NCBI RefSeq assembly: GCF_040954645.1 | Contig: NC_092807.1 | Location: 2,480,001 to 2,544,000, forward strand | Source: Diabrotica undecimpunctata | Lineage: Eukaryota; Arthropoda; Insecta; Coleoptera; Chrysomelidae | DNA: 64,000 nt | Direction: 5' to 3' | Shown: one piece after another, positions 45,272-54,519 of the stretch | Layout of the letters: the number at the start of each line of letters is the position of its first letter | Numbering within the stretch: the stretch's first letter is position 1 | The notes under the pieces: generated by a model | The model's input: the letters and a program-made list of their open reading frames with translations, nothing else | Told to the model about the DNA's origin: nothing | The model's database searches: none | Made by a program: the position numbers and the translations under genes

Positions 45272-45993
45272 TATTGATATTAAAAAATACTATGAGTTGA
45301 TTTCGTAATGTTTTTGAATAAGTAAATACAGAATAAAGTAATAAAATTAAGTAAAATGAACAAATTTAACATGCTTTTTTAAAGAAATCTTCTATTTTCT
45401 TTTGCGTTTTCGTTTGACAACGATATTTTTCTCTCTCTCCATCGTTCATTTGCAGAACGTCATGAGTTTGCCTCATTCGATTGTTAGACGAAACGAAAGC
45501 AATCTGAAAAGGACAAAACTTTATGCAATGACAACAAAAATTAAGAACCTAGTCGTGTCCCTAACTAATTAGGCCTACTGTATAAAATTCTTAGCTCCAA
45601 GTCGTTGAAAATTTCGTCGGCGGTCTCGTGCTGCCTGTTACCTCTTGGGTCGTCATCTTCGTCGTCTGATATGCTCAGGTTATCTGGATAAAGAACCATA
45701 TCAATGATGTCCTAGTCGATGAATTGACTTTCCAGGTCATCGGCTGCTAACCACTCACGTATCTCTTCTTGGTTAATATTGTCACATCCCGGCAAATTTT
45801 TTATAAAAGGTTTAATTTCTTCTGTCGTTTCCTTACCATTTTCTTCTTCAGGATCGTCAATCAAAATCCCATCAAAAACTTTGTTCCAGCATTTCTCCAA
45901 AGTTGAAGATTTGATCTTGGCCCACGACTCAGCTCACCAATAAACATGTTTCATTGTTAAAGAGTTGAGAATTTCGGGAATACTTTTGCATTA

Positions 45994-46239
<246 letters not shown>

Positions 46240-46500
46240 TCATTCTGAAAATAAAGTGGTCGACATCCATGACCTTTTTTGGCTTCTATAACTGAAAGTG
46301 CTTTTTAGGAAATATCTTTTAGAGCTCTGGGTTTTTGTGATTTCTCAACACACATAGACATCAATCGGTGAGTGAAATTAATGGAATTGTTTACGTTTTG
46401 CAATAAACATTTACTTTTTATTGACGAAATTATTGAAACTGTCAGCCGTTTCTGTTAAACGATGTTTCGGTTAAAAAGGTTTCGGTTAAGGGAGGTTTTA

Positions 46501-46503
<3 letters not shown>

Positions 46504-46580
<77 letters not shown>
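46504..46580. repeat. (AT)n microsatellite
   Basis: About 38 uninterrupted AT units directly abut the right end of the outer Tigger. The TA target-site duplication of the transposon is part of this run, so the element inserted at the edge of, or helped seed, the microsatellite. Confidence 0.95.
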
Positions 46581-46583
<3 letters not shown>

Positions 46584-46639
46584 AAAGTTTACATCTTTCT
46601 TCAAAAGCTTGCGATCTCTTTGATGAATTCCCAAGCCAA

Positions 46640-47560
46640 ATATATGACGCAGAAAGTCAATTCGTCAAACTTACCGTGTTTGAATCGGTATCAATAGATT
46701 GTTATGACGTTATTTCAGCGTTTCTGATTCGTCAGACACTCGGGCTGATACAAAATCAAATATGGAAAAGCCAACGAATGTCTCCGGCTTAATTCCCACT
46801 TGGTTAGCGTACAAAGGTGCCACATATTTTGATGGTCATAAACGAAAACGATTTAATAATACCATTTTTCTGTCCTTTGCTCTATACGAAATGTGCAATA
46901 GTTTATATCTTTCAGCAAAAGCTTGCGATCGCTTTAATGAATTGAAAAGCCAAATATCCATTGTCCAAAGGTACGCAGCCAGGACAGTTGTTTTGTTCCG
47001 ACCCAGCGTTTTTTTTTTCATGCACGTTCTATTCTGGTGGAAATTTGCTTGCCACTTTTAACCCTGCAGTCAATCCAACTAACCAGATATCTAAAGTGTG
47101 CCACCGTTCCCAGGATTTTTTATCTAATTTTAGTATTGAGTCTTCGATAGTAATTTTTTCGACCACCATCCATTTTGTTTTATTTCCGTTAATTGTTAAG
47201 CCCTGTCAGTGCATTCGTTGTTTACAGCGTTCAGCAGGGTTTGAAGGTCTTCTAGACTCTCTGCCATTATGACAGTGTCATCTGCGTATCTGATGTTATT
47301 AATAATTTTGCAAACGTTACAGAACGGTATTATTAAACCGTTTTCGTTTATGGCAATCAAAATAGATGGCAACATTGTACACTAACCACTTGAAGTAGAA
47401 AATAAGCAGGAGACATTCGTTGGCCTTGGCGTGTTTGGTTTTGTATCAGCGCGAGTGTCTGACGAAACAGGGATACTGAAATAAAAACGTTATAACACTC
47501 TATTGATACCAATACATGGTAAATTTGACGAAATGGAAGATCTGTAGGATGTCCCATGAA
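46640..47560. repeat. Diverged inverted repeat pair with a LINE piece between
   Basis: 46640-46870 and 47310-47560 are inverted copies of each other at roughly 75-80 % by eye. Shared blocks include CGTCAGACACTCG, CCAACGAATGTCTCC and CATAAACGAAAACG. A third partial echo (TTTATATCTTTCAGCAAAAG at 46900, with AAAAGCTTGCGATC also at 46603) adds a short direct repeat. The open frame 46762-47061 crosses these repeats and is probably not a gene. The arms could be the TIRs of an old foldback element. Confidence 0.6.
47065..47312 (-). pseudogene. Short family A LINE piece
   Basis: On the minus strand it reads IINNIRYADDTVIMAESLED and LQTLLNAVNNEC, the catalytic YADD region of family A (compare RFADDTVIMAESIEDLQTLL at 5646-7100). 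The rest is decayed (KQNGWWSKKLLSKTQY). It lies between the arms of the inverted repeat and has no visible tail. Confidence 0.65.
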
Positions 47561-47589
47561 AACATGGAGTTGATACCGGAACAAGCAAA

Positions 47590-47940
47590 AACACTATTGT
47601 TGTTATATTCAATTAAATTTTTGTCCATTCTTCTCTCCCGTTGATTGTCCTTTCTATACCTATTTCTAATTGCCATACCTCTTAAGTCTTCTTCCACTTG
47701 TTGTCTCTATCTCAGTTTAGGTCTGCCTCTGATTCTTTTACCTGGTGGTATCCATTCCGTTATAACTCTTAACGGACTGCTCTTTTACCTCCTCATTATA
47801 TGTCCATACCATCTAACTCTTTGTGCTTTTATTGCTCTAACTATGTTCTCTTGACCCATCCATTTCGTGATTCACCCATTGTCTTGCATCCTCTTCTTTT
47901 TTCCTCTTTGGTCCTCTCACTTTATATTAACCCGCAAAAT
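47590..47940 (-). pseudogene. 3' LINE fragment
   Basis: Minus-strand C-terminal RT remnant: EMDGSREHS, then EWIPPGKRIRGRPKLR and QVEEDLRGMAIRNRYRKDNQ with RERRMDKNLIEYNNN. These match the GHV-RM, PPG-RGRPK-RW and VEEDL boxes of LINE C-termini. Stops are present. A short GAA-rich part near 47900 (coding for KKEDA) is coding rather than a tail. Confidence 0.62.
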
Positions 47941-48235
47941 TATTAAACCCTCCGAGGTACAGCAAACTGGTCACTGGCATCCTTTGGAGACCCGTAAACT
48001 GATCATCTCAGATTAGTTGAAATGAAAATTCAGCTGCATGAATTTTCGATAGTGAACTTTTTAATGAAAATATTTTAAAGCACGAGTCATTTCCGGTTAT
48101 ACTGGAAAGATTTCCAACTTCATTGCAACTTATGCATATTATTCGAAAGAATCTTAATTTTCCAACTATGCAAAGCTGTGCAGTTCATGGCATCCTTGGA
48201 AAACATTTTAAATTTGAGGTAATTAGCAATTTATT
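47941..48235. other. Non-coding, holds a motif repeated at 62.7 kb
   Basis: The segment GGTCACTGGCATCCTTT at about 47970 recurs inverted at 62735 as AAAGGATGCCAGTGAGCAG. Surrounding bases are also related (CAGTTTGC and GAGATGATCAGTTTACG here). It is probably a dispersed repeat. No coding sequence is seen. Confidence 0.4.
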
Positions 48236-48560
48236 TAACCAGAATAGAAAGGATTAACAATAAAAGCATTAGAGAAACAATGTTAATCAAACGAACAATT
48301 ATAGATGACTTATCAACAAAACGACTTATCTGGTTCAAATATATACAAAGAATGGATGAACAAAGAATATTAAAGAAAATACTAAAATGGAACCAGAAGG
48401 CAAGAGAAATTGGGAACAATTTGGAATTAAAAAATAGACAAAGAAGTGAGGGAAAGAAACAAAGAAGAGGTCCTCGGATCAACTGGACGTTGTGGTGATT
48501 GAAAGTCAAACAATGGTGGAGAACGTTATAAACCGACATGTCGTAGTAGTAGTAACAATT
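48236..48560 (+). pseudogene. 3' LINE fragment with (GTA)n tail
   Basis: Plus-strand C-terminal remnant: ERINNKSIRETMLIKRTIID, DLSTKRLIWFKYIQRMDEQR, ILKKILKWNQKAREI and KQRRGPRINWTLW, ending with a shifted WLKVKQWWRTL. The 3' tail is GTAGTAGTAGTA near 48541-48553. It belongs to a LINE family distinct from A, B and C. Confidence 0.65.
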
Positions 48561-48870
48561 TATTTAATATGACCGAAAGCATTAAAACGCTTGCAGTTCG
48601 TAGCTATTAGAAATGATCAAAGATCATTTTATAATTTTTACCTGCCACGAAGTGCAGGTAGGCTAGTGATCAGTTTGCAAATCTATCCAGGTGTATTTTA
48701 AAATCCTGGTTTTATTGCGGTGATGAATTTCTACTATCTACGAGTACATTTATGCTAAATGGGATGAGTTTACGTGTACCCAAACGAGCAATAGATACAA
48801 TGAGATCCATTTTGTTGATACTTAGATAGGTATTCATAGGTATTTAAGTATAAAAAAAATACCTTACAAG
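48561..48870. other. No recognisable gene
   Basis: AT-rich stretch without notable frames. A short inverted repeat (TTTACCTGCCACGAAGTGCAGGTA region, 48640-48662) is visible but has no clear role. Confidence 0.4.
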
Positions 48871-48879
48871 AAACGTTTA

Positions 48880-49946
48880 CTGTGAAAAATTCTATAAACT
48901 TTTACAAAGAATTTGTGAAGAGGAACAATTGATCGCCAAAAATATAACGCCAATGTCAGAAAATATTAGCCAATAAGGGAAAACATTAAATTGGGAGCAT
49001 TTCTAGTGGAGAAAGAGGGGTAAATACTACTGTGATTTGTTGTGCTAGTGCAGTAGGGCAGATTGTATCATTCATGATAGTTTTTAAGAGGAAACGTTTT
49101 CAAGAGGAACTTTCGTTAAACCAAGCCCTGAGGTCCCTGTTTTGTTATTGTTGGACAGCCACAGCACACACAGTAACCACATAAAAACTCTACAAATGCA
49201 AGAGATAATAGAATTAGGTGACTGCAGTTACCAAGTCACACCACACTCAGACTTCAACCGTTGGATGTTAGATTCTTTAAAGCCTTTCAAAATGTTTATG
49301 GACAATGCATTCAAAAATGGTTCCGATAACGTGGATCGAACTGTATCAATGCTTCAGGTTTCCGGGATAATTGAAGAGGCTTATGGGCTTGCTGTAATAG
49401 TAAGAAATGCACAGAACGCTTTTCATGCTAGTGGCATTTGGCGTATAGATGAAAGTGTTTTTAAAGAAACTGCTTTTGCAGCTTCAATGATAATGTATCA
49501 AACTCTAACCACGAATCGCAACAGGAAGCATCCTCTTCTGATGAAGATAATATTCCGTTGGAAAAACGAACGAAGAGAGCAGCATCAACTTCCCTACATA
49601 CTATTTCAGTTCAAGATATTTCGCTGTTACGTATAAAGAAATCAAAATCATCAAAAGTTTGTCGCACCCAGAACGCAGTTGAATTGACTAGTTCCCCGTA
49701 CAAAAACGAACTTATGCTGAGGCATCTAAAGTAAAATCGGTTAAAACTACTTTAAAATTATCAAAAATTGGTTGTAAAAAAAAGGTAGCAAAATTAGGTG
49801 TAGCTAAATCTGATAGTTCTGAATCTCTCGAAGAAATGATCCAATGTCTTAAATGTAAAATTTGGTTTCATGCAAAATGTGCCAATGTTTTCACAGAAAA
49901 CTTAAGATTCATAATATTTCATGACAATACAGATTTTTTACATGTA
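48880..49946 (+). pseudogene. pogo-like transposase relic with PHD-like end
   Basis: Broken frames read ISSGERGVNTTVICCASAVG near 49010, QIVSFMIVFKRKRFQEEL, then in 49142-49636 LLLDSHSTHSNHIKTLQMQE (second catalytic Asp), FNRWMLDSLKPFKMFMDNAF (third Asp retained) and NAQNAFHASGIWRIDESVF. A Lys-rich stretch follows (49700-49790), then MIQCLKCKIWFHAKCANVF, a decayed PHD-finger core (C-x2-C, W-H-x2-C). The domain order is the same as in 51648-53546, but the sequence is diverged, so they are different families. The N-terminal half is missing. A LINE at 49958 cuts it, and its 3' end resumes at 51061. Confidence 0.72.
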
Positions 49947-49957
49947 GGTTAAGTTTA

Positions 49958-51049
49958 ATAGAGAAGTCTATTGAATATGGAAAACCAGCATACATGTGCT
50001 TTGTAGATTTAAAAAGTGCTTTTGACAGGGTAAAGCGAAATGACATCTTAAATTTATTACAAGCTGAACCAATAGACCATCAGATAATAAGGACAATTAA
50101 TGAAATTAACAAGAACAATAAGACCAGAGTTATAATGCCAACAGGGGAAACAGAATTCATAGAACTAAAAGGAGGAATCCACCAATGAGACTCGTTCAGC
50201 CCATTGTTATTCAATATGGTGATGAATCAAATAATTCACGAAGTAAAAAAAGACACGGATACCACATGGGAGCGCATAAAATCACGATACTATGCTATGC
50301 CGATGATGCAGTACTAATTGCTGATAACGAAGATAACCTACAATGGCAGCTCCACACCTTCAATATCGCAGCAAACAAACTTAATCTGAGAATATCACTA
50401 AAAAAAACTAAATGTATAGTGATCAGTAAAGAGCCGCGTAGATGAGAACTAGAAATAGACGGCAAAATTGTAGAACAAGTAATGAAATTCAATTACCTAG
50501 GAGTAGAGATCACTAGTGACAGGGATATAGGAACACAGACCACAAGGCAAGCATCAAAAGCGGCAAGAGTAAGTGGTTGCCTCCGAGAAACCATATGAAG
50601 AAACAAATATCTGACCACGGAAAGCAAAATGAAAGTATACAAGACAACAGTAAGACCAATCCTAACATATGCAGCGGAGACAAGGACCGATACAAGAAAG
50701 ACGAAACAACAAATCAACAATATCGAAATGAAAGTATTAAGATCAATAGCGGGCATATCATTAAGAGACAGACAAACCAACAGAAGTATACGTGAACAAT
50801 GCAAAATTAAAAATATTAACAGGTGGATAAAAACAAAAAAAAAACTGGAACGAACATGTAAACCGAATGGGACCAGATAGATTAGCGAACATCTGTAAAA
50901 ACAACAAGCCGTATATCAGAAGACCCGTTGTAAGGCCGCCAAAAAGCTGGAAAGATAATGTACAGTCAATAACAACTGAAACAGAATAAGAGGCAGATAA
51001 ACAGGAGTAATCCTAGTCGGGCGAAGAAGAAGAAGAAGAAGAAGAAGAA
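49958..51049 (+). mobile_element. 5'-truncated family C LINE with (GAA)n tail
   Basis: Target-site duplications GGTTAAGTTTA at 49947-49957 and 51050-51060 are identical, and the 3' end carries about nine GAA/AAG units. The plus-strand RT reads AYMCFVDLKSAFDRVKRNDI (first Asp), ELKGGIHQ, ILCYADDAVLIADNEDNLQW (catalytic YADD intact), ISLKKTKCIVISKEPRR, IVEQVMKFNYLGVEITSDRD, YKTTVRPILTYAAETRTDTR and EMKVLRSIAGISLRDRQTNR. There are a few shifts and stops. It is very similar to 54945-55972. Confidence 0.9.
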
Positions 51050-51060
51050 GGTTAAGTTTA

Positions 51061-51185
51061 TTAGTTACAGACGTTGAATATTATAGTTCATGTTTGTTAT
51101 CGCGTATCGGTCCAATTAAGGGTGCTAATGGTCCAATTAAAGATGCCGGTATCCCAAATTGGACTTTTGTTTATATTTTTTTATG
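51061..51185. repeat. 3' end repeats of the pogo relic
   Basis: GGTCCAATTAAGGGTGC (about 51109) and GGTCCAATTAAAGATGC (about 51130) are tandem variants, followed by the inverted ATTGGAC at 51160. This looks like the repeated-motif end of the pogo-like element that starts before 48880. The matching left end was not found. Confidence 0.5.
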
Positions 51186-51196
51186 TAGGGTAGATC

Positions 51197-51609
51197 GGGG
51201 CTAGTTGTGACAGGGGCATGTTGTGACAAATAGTTTTATAGACTAACCATAGGTAGCAGCGTCGCCCGGTTACCCAGAATTCCACGTCCGCATGTCCTCA
51301 GTCTGTTTGTGTAGTTTGGTTGTGATGCTATGCGTTTCTGCCGCTTTATAAAATTATATGTCATTTCGTTGTAACGAAGTAAAATTTTGCTGTTGTCTTT
51401 GAATTGTTATTTCACTTTCAAACCACAAGGTAAGAAACTTATTCTAGTTGTAGTAGATAGTTTGTTTATTTCTCTCTAGTAAGACACAGTTTGGTTTCTA
51501 TACGACGTGTCAAGGTCTGTGCAAGTGGCTTTATGTAAAATGGCGTACGGTGGGGCTAGTTGTGACGAAAGGCTTGGGGCAGATTGTGACAGTGTCACAA
51601 CATGCCCCT
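51197..51609. repeat. Left cluster of 16 bp subterminal motifs
   Basis: GGGGCTAGTTGTGACA at 51197 and GGGGCATGTTGTGACA at 51213 are adjacent direct copies. GGGGCTAGTTGTGACG (about 51552), GGGGCAGATTGTGACA (about 51577) and the inverted TGTCACAACATGCCCC (about 51593) follow. The last two face each other. Confidence 0.85.
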
Positions 51610-51644
51610 ACTAATTTTAATGCATGTTTATGGGTTTGTTACAG
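51430..51644 (+). promoter_or_regulatory. Predicted 5'-UTR intron of the pogo-PHD gene
   Basis: Donor CAAG/GTAAGA at 51430 and acceptor TTTGTTACAG ending at 51644, three bases before the start codon, define a 215 bp intron. Two or three copies of the GGGGC...TTGTGAC motif lie inside it (51552-51609), so the intron overlaps the presumed transposase-binding region. Confidence 0.6.
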
Positions 51645-51647
51645 ATA

Positions 51648-53546
51648 ATGGTGAGAAATTATAAAAGGAAAACGGAACGTGGTCGGAGTAATATAAACAG
51701 TTACGAGTCGGCTTCGTTAGATGTTAAGTCTGGATCGTGTAGTTTAAGGTAAGCAGCTGAAAAATATGGCGTTAACCGGATGTCCTTACTTAGATATATA
51801 AAAAAACAACAAACCAATCCAGATGGAGTGGTAGAAATGGGTTACAAAAGACCTCGAATGATATTTTCACAACAACAAGAAGAAGAGCTCTGTGAATATG
51901 CTGTTCAGGCAGCGAAAATATTTTATGGTATTAGCCCAAAAGAAATGAAAAGTTTAGCTTTTGAATTTGCTATAGCGAACAAAGTTCTTGTGCCTGAGAA
52001 TTGGGTAGCAACAAAACACGCCAGTAATGATTGGTTTACAAAGTTCATGCAACGTAACAATAATGTGTCTATTCGTGTTCCTGAGGCTACCAGCTTAAGT
52101 CGGAGTACAAGTTTCAACAAGCACAATGTCGGACTCTTTTTTGATAACCTCGAATTAGTATTAAGTCAAAACCATTTTACAGCTAATGATATTTGGAATA
52201 TAGACGAGACAGGGACTGGGACTGTCCAAAAACCGGTAAAAATCATAGCGAAGAAAGGCGAGAAAAGAGTTGGTGGTGTCACTTCAGCTGAGAGGGGGAC
52301 CAATGTTACTATGGTTCTTGCTATTAACGCAGAGGGTAACTCAGTTCCTCCTATGTTCGTTTTTCCACGTAAGTTTTACAAGGAGCATTTTGTACGTGAT
52401 GGGCCAGTAGGTTGTTGTGGTACTGCTAACCCAAGTGGCTGGATAACAGGCCCGGACTTTTTGTTTTTTATGAAGCATTTTGTAAAAAAAGTAAGGTGCT
52501 CAAAGAAATCACCGGTTTTAGTTCTGTTAGACAACCACAGTGCTCACCTATATATCGAAGTCCTTGACTATTGTACAGAGCACGGTATTACTCTCTTATC
52601 GTTCCCTCCCCATACAACAAATAGACTTCAACCACTGGATGTTTCCGTTTTTGGTCCATTTAAGAAGTTTTTAAACGACGCCATGTGTGGATGGATGAAA
52701 TCTCATCCTGGAAACACAGTCTCAATTTATGACATCCCAAGTATAGTGAAAACAGCATTACCTAAAGCTGTAACACCAACAAATGTTCAGGCAGGATTTC
52801 GTTCTACAGGAATATGGGAATTCAATAGAAACATTTTTAATGAAGAAGACTTTCTGTGTTCTTCGGTGACCGACCGACCTTTGAATAGGCCTATTGACAT
52901 CGTAGATGGTAATGAGGAAGCCAGTGCTGGGCAGCTTAAAGAGTTTCAGCATCTCGATGAACCTGAACCGTCGTCATATTATGCTAACCAGCCAGGACCC
53001 TCCCATACCTATCAACCAGGACCATATCAACAAGGATCATCGCAGGCCAACCTACCAGGATCATTCCATGCCGAAGTTCTGCCTGTCAGCCCTATGGATA
53101 TAAGACCTCTGCCAAAAGCTGGTCCTCGAAAAAATAAAAAACGCAAGAGCTTAACATCTGCAATTTTGACTAGCACACCTGTCAAGGAGACAATTGGCAG
53201 TGAAGAGTTAAAGAGGAAGGAAACAATAAAGTGCAAAGAGGATAAAATAAAGAAAAAATTATTTGACTCAAAACAACTGTTGCCTAAGAAAAAAGCAGCG
53301 CCAAAGAAAGAGACCGCAACAAGAAAAAGAGAAGACAGCTCAGAAGAAGAGGAAGAAGATTACTTTTGCTTAGTTTGTATGGGACCATATAAAAAGTCTA
53401 GGTTAGGAGAAGACTGGGTGCAATGTATGGAATGCAAGCGGTGGGCTCATGTAAAGTGCACAAAAGATGATCTTTATTATGTTTGTATAAACTGCCACTC
53501 TTCAGAACTACAAGTAGAATCAGCACAAATTGACGATAGCGATTAA
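51648..53546 (+). pseudogene. pogo/Tigger-like transposase with C-terminal PHD finger, one stop
   Basis: The likely start MVRNYKRKTERGRSNINSYE at 51648 opens a psq-type HTH (SLR-stop-AAEKYGVNRMSLLRYIKK). Codon 35 is TAA (51750-51752) where the family has a charged residue. From 51780 the frame is open for 588 codons. Counting from there: a CENP-B-like region (DWFTKFMQRN near residue 84), catalytic Asp142 (WNIDETGTGTVQ), Asp251 (VLVLLDNHSAHL) and Asp287 (TTNRLQPLDVSVFGPFKKF), a DD35D pattern. Then come a Pro/Gln-rich linker (about 405-440), a Lys-rich nuclear-signal-like region (about 450-520) and a C4HC3 PHD finger (about 530-573: FCLVCMG, WVQCMECKRWAH, YVCINC). A start at 51780 would lose most of the DNA-binding domain. 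Confidence 0.9.
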
Positions 53547-53712
53547 GTTTTTTATTTTACTTTAAATTCACTAGATGTTTTTCTACACATTTGTTTCTTA
53601 CATAAACATTTATCAAACATTTATGTATCTATACTTAACTATAAAATAAATTTATTATGGAAACTTTGTTATTATTCTCCAACTAAAGTTTATTATATTT
53701 AAAAATATTTAC

Positions 53713-53950
53713 TGTCACAACCTGCCCCAAGTTCGTCACAACTTACCCCATATTGGGGCAAATTGTGACAATATGTGCATTTTGTAAAACTATTTACATA
53801 CTGTAAGGTATTGCTTAAAAATTGCTGATGTTCCCAAATAATGATTCCCAATTAAAAATAGTACCTCATTAAAGTAATCTAACAGCCCTAAAAATTACGA
53901 AAAAAATGTTAAAAATTATTTTGTCCAAAGTGGCACAACTAGCCCCAGTC
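53713..53950. repeat. Right cluster of 16 bp subterminal motifs
   Basis: Inverted copies TGTCACAACCTGCCCC (about 53713), CGTCACAACTTACCCC (about 53734) and GGCACAACTAGCCCC (about 53932), plus the direct GGGGCAAATTGTGACA (about 53755), lie between the stop codon and the right TIR. They mirror the left cluster. Confidence 0.85.
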
Positions 53951-53957
53951 TACCCTA

Positions 53958-54357
53958 CTTATCTATTATTTGTGATTTTTTGGAATATAAACAGTATTTA
54001 GGAATGATTTTTATGATACAATTTTTAAATATTTATTAACGCCTTTAATACAATAGATATTTGAAAAGTGAACCAAATTAGAAAACCTCTTACACTACGG
54101 GCCAACTAATAAAACAGCTATCCAAAAAAAACGAAGGAGAAATGATTCGAAAACCGAAAAGAAAGAAACAGCATAAAAGGTAGGTAAGTTTCTGATGATT
54201 TCATAGATCTTCACGGTATTGTAGTTGTTATATAATCAACCAATAAATATTTGTGTTTATACCATAAAAGTAGTAATTAATTACATCAAATAGGAAGCTT
54301 ATTTTCTTGGTCACCATGATTTACCATTTTGAGTTGTATTTTAACTGGAAGAACATG
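53958..54357. other. No recognisable gene
   Basis: AT-rich spacer between two DNA transposons. No long frame or repeat was recognised. Confidence 0.5.
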
Positions 54358-54519
54358 TACAGCTGGTTCCTAAAAAAACTGGTACGACACTTAAAGTGTA
54401 ATTTGTAGAAAATTAAGCAGTGTATTTTGAAGGATAAATACTTATTATTTACATACTGTCACTATCACTGACAAATCTTAAAATTTGTCAGATAACTTAT
54501 TCTGTTCAACCTCAAAAAA

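Larger units (their letters stand above)
51188..53955 (+). mobile_element. Near-intact pogo-like transposon encoding a PHD-finger transposase
   Basis: The ends GGGTAGATCGGGGCTAGTTG (51188) and, inverted, GGGTAGACTGGGGCTAGTTG (up to 53955) are TIRs, with TA on both sides (51186-51187 and 53956-53957). Nine variants of a 16 bp motif GGGGCWNNTTGTGACA lie in the two end regions. The 2768 bp element contains a single plus-strand gene with a 5'-untranslated exon and intron. Only one nonsense codon was seen in the coding region, so this is one of the youngest DNA transposons here. Confidence 0.9.

Noticed and set aside
46504..46580. AT run as a replication origin or scaffold attachment site
   Set aside because: It is a plain dinucleotide microsatellite with no supporting elements.
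46762..47061. 99-codon open frame
   Set aside because: It lies across the diverged inverted repeat and its neighbours; the homologous opposite arm does not keep the frame.
53027..53236. Minus-strand frame inside the pogo-PHD gene
   Set aside because: Shadow of the intact plus-strand coding sequence; no motif of its own.
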